The notes: a model not told the origin generated them from the sequence alone. Shown: positions 24,001-38,761, counted from the first letter of the stretch. The stretch is 64,000 nt of DNA from Paragyromitra xinjiangensis (GCA_038503065.1 JBCAMK010000007.1:1736001-1800000), one strand, 5' to 3'. Numbers and translations are program-made.

Positions 24001-26399
24001 CTCGCTTAAAAATTACTATCACACTCCCCGTTTTGTTTCGACTCTAGCTGGATATGTAGAATCGACCGATGAATGAGAATGAAATAACCACAATACTTCT
24101 TATGTGTCCACAAGTCATGAGAATATCATAGTAGGTCGTCACCCCTCTCTGAATGCCCAAACCCACAGCCAATCTTTTCAAAGTCTAATAGGCTTGCCCA
24201 CCTAGAAAAAAGAAAAAAGAAAACGGAGCCTGAGCGCCAAAATACTCCATGGCATTTTGTTGATCGATCGCCCACTAGCCTAGCCCAGAACGCAAGAGCA
24301 TGTTCACCACAGAACTCAACAGCCAATTGGTTAGCATCACAGACATTCCGGATTTATTCACTGTTATAAAAATTATCTCCATCCACTGTCGATTGAAGGC
24401 CTCCAACCAGATTACCGTCGAATGGGCCGATTATTGGAGCGGCTCTAGTTGTGGATCCACGATGAAGGGAATGAGATGGGGCTAGCAATTTGAACCATGG
24501 CGACCCCTATTTATTCCTGCTTCCCTAGGTCATTCAATGGGCACCTTGACCATAATATAGGTTAATTCGTGATCGGATGCTGAGAGCCAGTCTGTTGTTG
24601 CTTCCTGCATGAGGAAACGAAAGGGTTAAGTAGGGTGACTTGAAGCAAATAGATTGTGACGATAGAGCTGTACGTGGTAGTGGTTGATCAACACGTTGAC
24701 ACACAATGCACACCACTCCTGTTCCTGCTGCTGTGGATTGCGGCGCTGTCCTTTGGCTGCAGGAATTCCAAACCTTGCAGAGTAGAGAGTGAAGAGGGCA
24801 AGCCGGAACAAAGGAGATCAAAGGAGGGAATGTCGAATCGAGGTTGTTGTGTATTGAAATCTGGGCCGATACTAGCTCGACTCTTGATCAACGTGCTTGA
24901 ACGCCACTTCAACCACCTCCTGTGACCTCAAACAACACCACCAACCATAAAGTTTCTGGCAGCAGCGCCGCACTCAAACGGTTTGGTGGGAATCCCAATG
25001 TCCGTCTACCTAGGGAACGCCGCGGCCTCTGACTCTTAGGGATATGTTTTCTCGCCTAAGTAAGCGTTGGAAGACGGATATCGCCGGCATGTGCTACATA
25101 CGTATCGACGTCTTACTCTCTTTGATTATACTCTAGATCAAACAGCAAGTGCCTTCAAGCTTCCCCTCGGCTTCGCGCTTCCGCTGCATATTTGTTTCTT
25201 GGTTGTTTTCTCCCAAGCATGCCTCGAGCTAGGACTCGACTGGCAGTCCTCACTTTATCTCGCTAGAAATTTAGATGCATGTGGGGCCTACAACGTCCGT
25301 TGCTCTCGCTGAAGCGTATCCGCCTCGCTACCATCGACGCTCCTCTTCTGCATAAGCAAATTTTGATCTGCTCTTTAGTATGGACCCTTCTCCATCACCT
25401 GCTTTGCTTTTCTTCGTCATCCATTCAATGCAGCTACTCTTTCCTAAACATAGATGCTGTTGGGTGACGTTCATGACTCCTCGAGGAATCTGGAGCTTAC
25501 CTTCTAGGGAAAGAAGGCTCGTGCCCAATCCAGATAGGTAAATTTAATTTCTTGCCTATTAATTCGATCTGCAGGGTGCCGTAAGTGTGAGAGAGGAAAA
25601 TGGTGATAGGAAGAGTAATACTTAATTTAAAAAAAAAAGTGGAAAACGGCTGCGGATCAATCAGTCACCAACGATCCTAGACGATGAAATATCGATGCGG
25701 CATGTCGACGTGTTCGCAACTATTTGGGAAGGATAGAGTTCCGGGTCGAGGGAGATCTGTTTCTAGGGTTAGACACAGGGGATAATATGGGAGTATCGTG
25801 TATTGAGCATAGCCAAGTTTGATTATATAAAGGCGATAGCTACTTCCGCTGCTGATGTGTAGTTTCCCATTCAATGGCCTGAGCTCTACGACCTCCTCTT
25901 ATATACTCTCACCAATCTTCTTCCCTTTCCCTTCCTCTCCTACTTCTCCACACTGTCTCTTTCAAGCTTGTGTAGTCTCATCTGCTTTTCTGTCTACCAC
26001 ATCAATATCTCTCTGTTAGCACCAGGTATACGAAACTTCCATACTCAAACAGTGGCATATTCTGTCCATTCACACCTACAGCCCCGAAAAATACAGCGTT
26101 ACATCGACGTCAATTACTGCTACTCCCGTGTTCTGCTTGTGGTGCTATTCACCACCGTCTAGCAATACACCTGATCAATCTATAATGTACGTCACTAACA
26201 CCTATTGCATCACCCCAACGACCCTTGCCCCTCCTCTGTTGAGCCCCTCCCCCACGATTTGACCCTCATCAAAATCCCCACATTTTCATAACCCCATTAC
26301 AATTTCATCATGCCACCACTTTTATCTGCCACTATTAGTATAAATGGGTTTCAAAGGCTTACCGTTCCTTATAGCCGACTTTCTGCTGCACATTAAGTT
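21019..26399. other. Gene-free tract left of the DUF5519-like gene
   Basis: Over 5 kb have no supported gene. A CCCACC-AAAAAA-GGTGGG hairpin lies at about 21260-21277. The region 22480-23530 is GC-balanced and could hold decayed repeats, but nothing is recognisable. The last 500 bp (25880-26399) are CT-rich and are the likely promoter and 5' leader of the gene at 26400. Confidence 0.45.
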
Positions 26400-27429
26400 A
26401 TGGAGACCGTTCAGATCATCTCAAATCTTATTTTCCCACCGCTCCCTTCATCTCCTTCGATTCTCACCAATTCATCACTTCCTCCTTTCTTCGCGTTCCA
26501 GCCAAATTACCTTCTTATTTCGCTTCTGTTGCTTCCTCCGCTCGCGTATTTGACGTACAAAGACTACAATTCCTATTTGTCTCTTGGGCCTGGGGGAAAT
26601 CCTTCCAATTTTTATGGTTACCTGATTATTACGTCACTCCGTATCCTAGCTCTTCGCAATCCGCGAATCCCGGGGCCGGTTCCTAGTGAACTGCAAAATG
26701 GTGGTTATCTTCCCTCAGCTGGAATTCCCAAACGCAAATACCCGCGTCCAGAGGTGGCCGGGATTGCCCCACACAGACAGACCAACCAGCAATCCAGAAA
26801 GGAAATCTTCGACCTTCTTTCGCACTCAATGGTAAAGCTGGCAAACGAACATCCAGAAAGGCTGAGAATTGGTACAAGCTGCTTTGAGAAGCACTGTCCT
26901 GGCCTATTCTCTACAAAGCAGGTCAACATGACTTGCAACGGAGAGATTGCTCACGCACATCCGAGCGATGGGAGTTTACACATGACGTTGCACCCGAAAG
27001 ACGCCAAGACTATTATTGAAGCAGGATGGGGAGGTGCGTAGCTATAGATCACTCCGGCTCCAACCCCTAGTTTTCTTTTGCGTTGCGATTGAGAGGTGAT
27101 CCATTTTCGTTTTGACTAACTATTCCGTGTTGGGTATAGAACGCCATCCTCTTGCTCGTGGTGGCTGGTGCACGCGGTTTGTCCCAGTTGGCTTCCTAAT
27201 GATTTACGCGCCACGTACCGAAGAGGAAGTAAATATTATCATGGACATCATCTTGGCCGGGACCTGGTGGGTCAGTGGTGAGCCATTGAACAAACCCAAT
27301 ACTGATAGTCATCCTGATGATGCGGCTCCTGCGAACTGTTGTAGTGGGGGCTGTTGCTCGAGTACCACTGGCAGAAATGAAGCTGGTGTCGTCAAAGACG
27401 TAGCGAATGCGGTCATGGAAGTTGCTTGA
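26400..27429 (+). CDS. DUF5519-like 'luciferase-domain' membrane protein
   Basis: Two exons (26400-27033 and 27140-27429; intron GTGCGT...GTATAG) give 307 residues. A hydrophobic segment at about 36-52 is a single membrane anchor. It is followed by the NPRIPGPVPSE hinge and then the conserved core: NGEIAHAHPSDGSLHMTLHP (180-199), DAKTIIEAGWGERHPLARGG spanning the splice junction, and FLMIYAPRTEEEVNII. This core is the fungal domain that databases call 'luciferase' or DUF5519. The name comes from distant similarity and does not show that the protein makes light. The His residues in the HAHPSDGSLH block could be catalytic or metal-binding (inference). A Cys cluster CCSGGCC lies near the C-terminus. 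Biochemical role is unknown. Confidence 0.85.
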
Positions 27430-30400
27430 TCGACTAGTTTCTATTTTAGTTTCCTAGTTTCTTAGAAGGATCGACCTAGCGAAGTGCTCATCTGCTTCCT
27501 ACTTTCTTTAATCTTTCCTATCATGGGGATTCAGGCGCACAAGAGGCACGGCTATATGCGCGGGATCTATTCTTGTCTTACCTTTCACGGGGCTTTGGGT
27601 TTTCCGGTGGCGTATTAATTATGAAGGAGCTACTCTTTGCAGTGCTTTCTCCCTGTTTTTTTTTTCTTTTTGTTTCTCCGCATTCCAAACGTCGATTTTT
27701 TTCCTACATCTCTTCCAGCCTAGCATCAAAAGTATATCGGTCCTATAAAACTAGATATAATTGTTTTAGAGGTCTTAGATACGGTCCCCTAAGGAGAACC
27801 CCAAAAAAAATTCTAGTTAGTTGCTTAAGCTATTTTCACGAATTCTGACATGGGTAGCAAAGATTAGTCGATTTGGATGCAGCTCACAGGGTTAAGGATC
27901 CCCCATGGTTCTTATCCATTGGTTGGGGACACGTAGTCCCTATCGTTCATAGAGCAGAGTGTTATCTTTAAAAAATCGGTATTATCCTGATATCTCCTAT
28001 TCTAGGGGTTTACTAGAGATTCTCTGATGGAAAGCTTTAATATATGGGCTGTTACTCGGTGAATACTATTCTCCATTTGCATTCTATCGTTCCAACCCCA
28101 AACAAATCAAAACTGAGCAATTAAATCTACCTCTGCCTGAGGATCTGTCGCTACGGCTTGGCCTAAGTCAATCATAGCTCCGCTGCTTCTAGGAGCAAGA
28201 CAACGTATTTAACTGCAAGATATTACCTACAGAAGAGAGAGGAAATCTCAAGGTCACACTAGCCATCCCTCCTCAAATATATGTCTCTACCCGATCCTTT
28301 ACTCCCTCAACCACCCATCTCTCTTCCGTCCTCCAGCTCCCCTCCGTATTTATCCACCTCTTCCTTGCCCCCATCGCCAGGACCACTTTGTATGATAATA
28401 ACAACCTCTCCTTCGTCCATGCTTCCCAGCGCATAATTCCTCTGTGCCCTAGTTATAACCCCTCATGGAACTATCTTTCCTTACCCACCATGGATGTGTC
28501 TGGAACTACCCACGGCATCAACCATGGGGCTACCCTAGAAGCCTGCAAAACGCAGCTAGACGTTTATCCTCCTCACGGAATCCGCCGCCAACATCTCTCA
28601 TCAACCAACCACTTCTTAGAATTGACCGACTCCTGATAAAACATAGCAGTTTAATTGATAACTATCATAATCATCACCATAACAAAACCGACGGAACACG
28701 GAACACTGCAGTCTTAATATTCAAATGGTTTAGATTTTAGGAGAAAAAAAACTCAGACTCCTGCCGATTCCACCTACAGCTACTCCCCACGACATTATTC
28801 TGGCCTATCGGATAGTTGCTTAAGTGGCATAAACTTCAGACGCGAGCCCATTCGCCTACATCACCTGCAGAAAAAAGCATATATCCGAGTTTTAAAACCC
28901 GAGTCAAGGGTCAAGAGATCGATTTTCTGAGGAAATACAACTACGCATACAAAAGCACACATCAAGTACACGTACGCAGTGAGTTCTCCATCAACCACTA
29001 ATCATACTTCAGGTAAGCAATACAGAACATGATGTTCAGTTCTAACCAGAAGAGGAATATACTATGCTTCTTATCCCTCTCTCCCTGTACGGGCCAGAGA
29101 CATGTTACTATGATCAACACTCTTGAAATTCTGCACACTACGTACTACTTGATTGCTAATAAATCCTCAAAGAAGCGGCCAGGCAAATTGAGATATCACC
29201 TGTACATTGGCCTCATCAAGACACCACCAAAGCCACCGAACACTAAAACAAACCGCCCATCTTTTACAAAGCCACCTGGAAACCTATGATTGCTAGTGGC
29301 ACCGCGGCCGGTTCACGCGGATCTCACTTCTATCCTAGACACTACGCCCGGGCACCGGACAAATCTATATACTGCACTTGTAGGTCTAGCAGTTCTTTTA
29401 CCGATCTTAAGGTAGGTCATCGATATCTAGAAAGTCTAAGTATCGAACACATGCACTCATTACACGCTATATATCTTAGGGAACCTCATGGAGGGTCGAG
29501 GTGGCCAATTAGCTAGGCCTCTCATTTAAGCCTTTCGATAAACCAGTTTATACCCCCTGCTCTTTGATCGAACATGAGCACGACGTCTGTCATAGTCCTT
29601 GCAATAAGGAAGGGTAAGCCTGGCTGCCTGTTTGATCAAAAATAGGCTAACTAGTATTTATTTTTTTTCTCTAGGGAAGCTCGAGGCTGATCTTTCCAGC
29701 CACCACCATTAACATACCAAAACAATAATCATATGTTTTTGAGGGCTTCCTGCACCCACCAGACCATATATCCAGAAAAATAGCCGTTACGGACACTCAC
29801 CGCTCCGCGGATTTTCCGGTAAATTTATCTGCAGCAGATGATAGGGGCAAACCGCACAAAACAAAAACGATCTTTGAAACATGAAACCGAACATGCGACA
29901 AATGTGGGACAAGGTGTATACCCGGAAACCTGAATTATTTTTGTGCCTATCGCCATAGGCATGGGTAGGCAAGTAATGGGTAAGTGGGTGGACGGATGTA
30001 CTACATCAGCTCGTGCCATTTCTCAACACACCTGCATAGGTAACGTGTCAGTTAGTTTCTACCATTTTGGAGCGTTCAGATTGTGGTGTGTCATGAGTTC
30101 ACACACCACCTCCCAACCCTACAGCACCCGGAACTACTTCCGCATATCTCTAGCGACGCGGGAGCGTTGCAGCAATATATCAGGCTGATCCACAGTTTAT
30201 CACTCGTATGATTGACTGCAACAAATGTTGGAATAGTAGGCACGTATGGGGGGAATAAATAGACCAATTGCTTATTCTCTAGAGGTTAGTAGCGCGCTAC
30301 CGCTTATATCCTCATGTGGTAGTCCCCTCGGGCGTCCGTGTGCTTGGATGCCTGTCCCCCATTAATCTCCGCCCCCGAAGCCCGCCTGAGCAACCCTCAC

Positions 30401-30989
30401 CAACAAACTTCTACAACAAACTTGTCGAAAACAGGCTATTATGGTATTAGGACACGAAGCCCTAGGATTATATTAATACTCTGATATATCCTAACGGAAG
30501 GACATTGATTATCTACCTGGAGAGCCTCCCTCCAACATTTTTTCATATCAGCGAACTAACTCCCGCTAACAATTTGTCCCTTTTTGTGGGACACATAGGT
30601 TAGTTTGGTCTGAGCCTAGCTCAAGACTATTTTACAGCTATTCTATAAACAACTCACCAAATTATAATAGACACTTAACGTTCATAATAAGCAGTAAAAG
30701 CAATAGACTAAATAAGCATAAAAGTTACAGATATTAAAGACATAAACCCTCCTAAAGTACGCAACTCCTTTACATTTTTTCTCACAGACAAACGAAAAGT
30801 ATCAAGCCTTATAACGATTCAAAAATGCTACCAGAACATCCCATAAGTGACTTCGACCTTACTCAGTCCAAGGTAATCTAGTGCGGTCTAAACCAAAATC
30901 TTGGCTCAAAGTTCTCACCAAGCATCTCCCAAACCCAGCTACCCAACAATTCAAGCCTCTCCATTACCATCCCCTGTTGATTCTCCCTT
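27430..30989. other. Intergenic between DUF5519-like gene and CorA-like gene
   Basis: About 3.5 kb without a supported gene. A T-rich stretch follows the left gene's stop (27650-27720). A CT-rich block at 28250-28400 is promoter-like but no frame follows it. The repeat at 30285-30420 is listed separately. A GTCCC-TTTTTGT-GGGAC hairpin lies near 30577. Confidence 0.45.
30285..30420 (+). repeat. Dispersed repeat, copy 2 (partner at 20620)
   Basis: This aligns with 20620-20750 over roughly 120 bp, with most differences being transitions. It is GC-richer than copy 1, so it may be the less mutated copy. It carries no frame of interest. Confidence 0.45.
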
Positions 30990-33481
30990 CTATTTCCTGC
31001 TTTTCCTCTTTCCCCTTCCTTTCTTCCCCTTCTTCCTTCCCCATCCACAGCACCCAAACCAAACCCCTTTAATTGATTCCCACATAATCCCAGTCTCTAA
31101 TGTCTCCGTGCTTCTCCCGATCGTATAAAGTACCAAAATCATAAGCCCCACAAACACACCGCTTGCACCCCAAAAATCCTTCAGGCTGTACTTTCCACTG
31201 ATATCATTCAACTGCATCGAAAAGTACCCGGTAATTAATGTCAATGGTAAAAACAAAAAAGTGAATTTTGTAAGGAAGATGGCCACCCTCGTGAGGCTTT
31301 CTACAGCCTGCGCTTCTTTCATTGCGATAAGATTGAACGTCATGTCAACAAGCTCAGACTTCTCGGCAAGACAATCGTCGATCTCTCCCAGTGCGTAAAG
31401 CTTCACGCGGTCGCGAAGTCGCTCAAACTTTGCGACTGCGAGTGGAGACAATGGAACACCGAGTATATTAGGGTCACCCATAGGAGCAAGAGGCTCGGAT
31501 GACTGATCAGAAGGTAGTTTACTGGGATCAGCAGTAGGGGATGAGAGGGGGGATCCTATGACTAAGTTGGCGGATGGCTTCGAGAGAGAGTTTTCTTGCC
31601 GGTAAAGGACGTTGTCGATGATTATTTTTTTGGTCTCATACATGCGTTTCAAGGTCGCAAGCTGGCGAGCGAGACGATGAAGCCGAGAGATATGGGCAAG
31701 CTTGGGGTTACGTTGCATCTCTTTTCTCTGTCGAAGAATGAGAGAATTGTTAATTACTTCACAAAGCAGAGACCGGGAGTGAGATACGTACCACATTGGT
31801 CATATGGATGCTATAAGGAGCCCCTCGATGGACAACCAGTTCCAGAGAAGAATACCAATCATCGAATAGGTAGTAAAACAGCAAACTTGGCCCGCTCTCA
31901 ACCTATACCTTTGGTTAGCATTTTCCAATGAACTCCGAACATGTTCAAGATAGAAGGGTTGCTACATTTTCACTTCTGCTGTCCTCCACAACCGACCTCC
32001 TAAACGGCATTTCCTCTAAGCCGGCACCAAGGCCTGCGGATTTCCTCACGTCATCTATCGCAACCGGAGACCTGGACAACGACCGAAATACTGTAGTCAT
32101 GTTTTTGCGTATGGTCTCCATTTGCTGAGGAGTGGCCCTCCCCACAGGTTCGTGAAACATCAGAACCGTCCCTACGCACGTATTATCAGCTAACACATCC
32201 CTTTAGGAGCTAAATATCCAAGCTTTTGATGAGAGCGGTGCCCATACCATCATCACATAGAACAAGCCAACTCCATAGCCTTTTCCCTTGAGGATAATTT
32301 TCACCCTTATCCATCGACCTTTCTCCATCTTCATCTCCTGACCACTCATTTTCATAATCATCCTCATCTTCATTTCTTTGCTCACCAGGTTCTGGCTGTA
32401 CCTGATGTAGCGAGTTAAAGCCGATACACATAACTATAGCAAGTTAGCCTAAGTTCAGGAGCAAAAATTTCTATGGAAATATGGAACCAGTATCCCTCGA
32501 CACCCTTGCCTAGACCTTTGTATTGGTGTGCATTAAAAGGCCGGCACGGAAAGAGGGAAGGCCCAAAGGCCAAACACATACATAACACCTAGACCAAAAG
32601 CGAAATGTAACTTACATCTTCCACCCCACTCCACCGCATGCCAATGCCACACGTTGCTGACAAGATCCATATAACCCCCTCTGGAAATCATCCCCTTCTT
32701 TAACTCCTCTTCTTCCTTAGAAGCAATAGTTGTCTCGTCACTCCCAAAACTACCACTATAACCCCCGCTCTCAACATCCCTATGAAGATGCAGACCAACT
32801 CTCATTCTATCCAATCGTGATTGATTGATCGACTTCCTGGGCTCAGATTCAGGGGCTTCCAGAGGTGGGCCAGCTGTCAAGGCACTAGTATGTCGCGATG
32901 AAAGGCCATAATGTGTCGCAATAGCCTTAACAAGCGGCTTTTGTGTGCTTGGAGAGAAAATATTTCTAATAACGACACAGTAAGTTTAGTACTAGTCTTT
33001 GTTGTTTATGCTGCCATCAGAAATCAAAAGGAGCATGAGCGAGCACAAACATCCATCTTGTCCGCAGCGCCCTTGGTCTCTATATACCCCACAGCACACC
33101 CAGCATTAACATTTTTCCGCAAAGATATCGCGAAAGAAGTGAGATAAATACCGGCTTCTTCAAAAGTTCCTTCACAGCCTCAACCGTCTCACGCGAGTGA
33201 TCGACATCCAAAGCACACCACGAAGCTCCTCGCTCCTCCGGCGCACCACCAAAATCAACAATAAAATTCTTCGTTTCCCGGTTCAAGATCGCGTCCCTGC
33301 ACTTGATGTAAGTTGAATCCGCATCAAGGTCTTGAAATTTCCCCGATAGCGACGGCGGAAGAGTTGAGTAATACAAAGGTGGAGGGGTTGTTGGCCCATT
33401 CGACGGAGGTTGGGGTTGCGGTTGTGATGATAAGTCTTCAAGCTGTATCCCGGTGCTGTGGGCTTGCATTAGGGAACTCAT
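30990..33481 (-). CDS. CorA-like divalent metal transporter
   Basis: This 649-residue member of the CorA superfamily, predicted to move Mg2+ or a related cation across a membrane, was rebuilt from seven exons: 33481-33152, 33079-33051, 32965-32616, 32433-32248, 32171-31966, 31902-31792 and 31727-30990. The 29-nt second exon is needed to give the expected TRWINIFSP stretch. Other conserved blocks are HYGLSSRH, CIGFNSLH, LCDDGTVLMFHEP, YYLFDDWYSSLELV and RNPKLAHISRLHRLARQL. Two C-terminal membrane helices lie at about 550-573 and 590-610. The classic GMN at the end of the first helix is replaced by GYFSMQ (571-576), as in fungal CorA-like proteins outside the classic Alr/Mnr group. The C-terminus is Lys/Arg-rich. 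Cargo and membrane cannot be told from sequence. Confidence 0.85.
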
Positions 33482-36134
33482 GGTTGTCGTTCAAATGGAG
33501 CCCAAACTGGAGGGTGATGACGATAATGGTGAAGAGGAAGGCCTTTTGAATTATATAGGTAGAGTAGACCAGGATCAGCCCCAAAGGCAGCCCCTCGTTT
33601 GCAAGGGCAGCCGCTGGTTGGCGCAGACGCGAAATGCGCATGTTCCCGTTGATTGAAAACCCGAGGATCATTGGTTACATCCCACAGCTACACGGCCCCT
33701 TCCCCTCTCTAGTGGCGATAGGTAACAGAGAGGCATGCTGGCTTCCCAAGAACAGTGGATTGGGTGCGGCTGAAATACACATACTACAAGTACATTATCG
33801 ATATAGCCACTCTTGTGTGCTCCCACATAAGTTCGCGCCTTTCTAGGCTTCAAGATGTGGATAGCCTGAGCTACATGTAACCACTCAAACCCCCTTTAGA
33901 AGGCACTACAAACTTAACGCCTTGCGATTTCGATTTGCCAGTGAGTTGTACATCAATAACTACCCAAGATGCCAATCTAGTATTCTGTCTCAATGGATTG
34001 ATATAAATACTTAAGAGAGGGAAACCTAGAGAACGTACTGTCGATCTACCGCTCCCTTTAAGCAGACCCATATATTGAGCTGTTTATTGCAAGGCTTCCA
34101 CAAGACTGCAGCAGACCCACGCCCATCTCGATCCATGCTATTTGTTCCAAGTCTTGGCACGGGCCCCTCCGCAGAGTTGTCAGAATCTTATTCGCCAAGT
34201 TCTGCCACAACAAGTGAGCTCCCCATCCCCACCTCCTCAAGTTTCAATACCTATTTTGAAACGCCCATTTCAACCACATAGCATTAACGCCGTTTTAGAG
34301 ATTGTAAGACGTAAAACCAGGTCAAGCCTAACGGCGAACATGTGTCTGCTTGAACTACTGCGAAGGGGAGCTGTGTAGTGTGCAAAACAGGTCGATAAGC
34401 AACCTAGTCACAGCAAACACGCAGTATCCCGAATATTCAGGTTCAAAACCAACATAATCGCGTGCGGGAAATTACTGGCTGGCGAGCATTAGCCCTCATA
34501 TACCCATTTCAATATATCACCCCATTTCCCTCATATCTAGCAAACAAGTAGCTACAAAACACACAGCCTCTTCGCCTTCCAAAGCGCTTGGGGAAAATGG
34601 CCTTAAGTTCCTCAACGCCTCATCTTTCCTTAATTTTATCAGCACCTGCTTCAACACGTAGCGCTCATTTCCATCCTAACCCACGAAAGCATAGCCACCA
34701 GGCATTTTCAAACATCTTCCATAGCTTTCTGCAGCCCTGAAGAACCAGAGAACACTAGAACTCACATATATCAACCCCGCTCCAGTATCGACACCAATAT
34801 CAACACTAATTTGAATTGCGAATATGTATTTATAGTTTATGCTAATGCATATGGATACACTAACTTCGCCGCAGCACCAGCGGTTACTCCAAACTCTAAC
34901 TTCTCTCGTAAAATCAGCAGATCCGGAGCTCTTCCTGCCTTCCAACAACGCCTTCTTGGCAATCAGTTGGTTTTATTGATCTTTACATGCCTCCATAACA
35001 AGCAAACATCAACATATCGCTCAATTCGCCGGATTCAATGGCGGCTTTTTTTTCGAAATTTGGGATAGGGAAATAAAATTCAATATATAATGCATGTAGC
35101 TAACGGCAACATTTAATGGTGGAATGGTGCAGTAGTGATATTGGAACAGTTTTAGTAGTGTTGTAAAGGATTTAGCTAACTCTATTTAGCGAGAAAAAAA
35201 ACTAGTACATTCCCGTTTACTGAAACATACGCTCGAATTGAATATATTCATCTCTCTTCTAGCAAAAAAAACAGGAGTAAAAACCCCGTCTACACTATCA
35301 TTACTAGGCTAGAAGACAGAAACTGCAATTTACTGCTGGTAGATTACCCTAACCCTAATAGCCCAACCTCACGTTTCAACCTAGTAGCAGCCACCGCCCA
35401 CCAACGCTTTTGCCTAGCGACTAACTAGAGTCGCTCCATTAAACTGAAAGCGGAACTACCGCTAATTGTAGTATAGCTCCATGAAGCACACGACTGCAAA
35501 CATTTCTTACACACTGTCATGAATATAAGTTGTTGTCTCTTTCCCGTCACGGCTCCCGACACAACATTAGTTACCTGTCACTCACTAGTTACTCGATTTA
35601 CCGTGGCATGGCAGGAAAAATGGGGATTGATTCTAGCAGACAAGGTTTTTATATCCAGTTTGGTATATTCTTCGGCCTAGTCTCATAAAATAGTTACCCG
35701 CAAGACATTGATAAATAGCATAATTCCCATTCTTTATTCATTGAATCGTCATTCTCTACATACCAACCCCGAAACCAAGCATGTGCGCGCAGCAAAAAAA
35801 ACAAAAAGCCTTCAACCGAAAACGAGCCCAAGAAAACAGACGGACAAAAGGGTTGAAGGGCAAAAAATCGACGTTGATTGAACTCGAAAAAATGACATGA
35901 AATTATCACAAAATCACATCCCATTCCCATTATTTCCTTCCATTGGTTTTGGAATTCGCCTTCAGTGGAGGAAAGTATTACGTCTCGCACAAGATTACCC
36001 ATCTTTTTGTTTATTTAATTGTTAAAAAAGATTTGACAAGAACACTAATTGACTGGCTGACAGACGAGGGGGGGGAGGGAGGAAGAAGAGGATGGAGGAA
36101 AGGTTCGATCGGGAGGGGGGGGCGGGTTTATAAT
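33482..36134. other. Intergenic between CorA-like gene and ARF1
   Basis: No gene is supported. A short minus-strand frame behind a possible acceptor near 34646 (reading ERYVLKQVLIKLRKDEALRN) looks faintly protein-like but has no partner exons. TACATGTA occurs at 33872. The right edge (36063-36134) is a G-rich tract next to the ARF1 stop codon. Confidence 0.45.
36065..36126 (+). repeat. G-rich tract abutting the ARF1 stop codon
   Basis: GGGGGGGGAGGGAGG and GGGAGGGGGGGGCGGG runs lie 9-70 bp beyond the ARF1 stop codon. In the ARF1 transcript this is a C/pyrimidine-rich start of the 3' UTR. The other strand could form a quadruplex. Confidence 0.6.
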
Positions 36135-37111
<977 letters not shown>

Positions 37112-38761
37112 TGTGAATGTTGATTATTCTTCCTCGTTAAAGTCCGTTATTTCGTGACGAAAAAGAGAGGAGTAGCTCTGTATATGGTCGAGACGTTAGC
37201 GTGGAAGGTCGGCAAAGTATGCTGTTGGCACGTGGCTTGAATGACTAGAAGGATTCGGGGCAGTCTGGAGAAATCAAAGAAGAATGAGGTGAGGTATGGG
37301 GCAAGAGAAAAATCGCGAAGCTGAGGAAAAATCAAAATCAGGATTGCAAGCAAATCCGGTACAAAAAGTGAGGTGATATCTGGTGGTGAACGAGGGATAA
37401 GGGGTGTGTGGTGGACGACGGCACAAGGAAATCGGGAGAGGGAGGGGTAGGAACAGCAGTTGTGATCACGAGCAGCGATAACACGACCAGAGCAGAAACC
37501 TACAAAGAGTGATAGATTTGGCGGAGGGTATTCGATCAGAAACAGGCGTTGGCCGTTGTTCTGTGTGTCGTGATGGTGGGGAGCAGTGATGGCCTTTGCA
37601 AAGTTGATGGAGAGGTTGGTTGGGAAAAGCGCAAAGGAAAGGGGCGGCGTCGACGGGTTTTGGGGCTGGGAGGCTAATTAGCTTGCTTTTTCCCGGGTGC
37701 ATTGGCTAGATCGGGATAAGGAGGCTAACTTGTTCGATTGACTTCTTTTTTGGCAATGCAAAACGCTGTCAGTTATAATTGAGATCGATGTGATGGTGAT
37801 GATGATGATGCTGCAGGAGACAATTGAAGCAGCTTCTGGACCTGCATTTATGGTTGCGATACGAAGAGGACACTTCACTTCATTGAGGGCCTATTGCTCA
37901 TACTCCACTGAAGCCAACGAGCCAAACTTTTTTGACATCAGTCACTACTTTTTGCTACGCCACAAATTACCCAATTAGGCACATTAGCCGCCATTTTCCT
38001 GGAGAGGACAGCATGTCATTGCATCAGCCACATACAAGCTTCACCTCAGCCTTGCGTTTGACCAGCATTCCAGTGAGGTCGCGAGGTACCTGCATGTAGT
38101 TAAGGGAAATCACTTCTGGTTCCTCCCGTAATACCCCTATAGGGTCTTTTGAGATCATTACAATCTCGTTAATCAATTTCCGGAACCAATTCGAGTACAT
38201 ATATCGTTAGTTACGAGCTCTCCAAAATGGGAATTCCTTTTGGCCATGTACGGCATGGAAATAAGCTTTTCCGAGTTCAGCTGATGTTTAACAAACATCC
38301 TAGGTTAAATGCTGATACAGGTTTGTATGACTCAAGAAAGCAAGTTTCAGTTTATTCAACATAAGATGTTTCACCTTCCTGCCACCTATATCAAATCACT
38401 CAGGCCAAATGTCAATAGGAGGCCATAACACGGGTCCAGAACAAAAGAATATATCTGTCCTCGAATATTCAATCCAGATAATCCCAGGTAAATCTATTAC
38501 TTTCGGACGCTTGGCACTAAGACAATGACTGAAACTTAGCTACCAGCCAAACCCGGGACTTGAGTTCCTCAGTCTCGATATCTAGATTAGTGGGAAAAAC
38601 AATTGCTATTAATTTCTATACTCCAAGCCCCAGGTCCACTTCTTGGGATTAGATAAGGAAGCAAAACGATGATCCTGCATCGATGGTATCCACTCCCTCG
38701 AACGTTCCCTTGACCAGAATCATATCCGTATAGAAACAAAAACATCCTACCAAAAGCTCGT
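37112..38761. other. ARF1 promoter and intergenic region
   Basis: The first 700 bp right of ARF1 are the likely promoter and 5' leader. There are GATGATGATGATGATG-type microsatellites at 37792-37812. No gene is seen between here and the PSI-type gene. Confidence 0.5.

Noticed and set aside
34570..34660. Minus-strand exon-like stretch (ERYVLKQVLIKLRKDEALRN)
   Set aside because: It follows a possible acceptor but I could find no donor exon or downstream continuation, so it is not reported as a gene.
35340..35356. Telomere-like CCCTAACCCTAA
   Set aside because: Only one and a half units, surrounded by ordinary sequence, so not a telomere or interstitial array.
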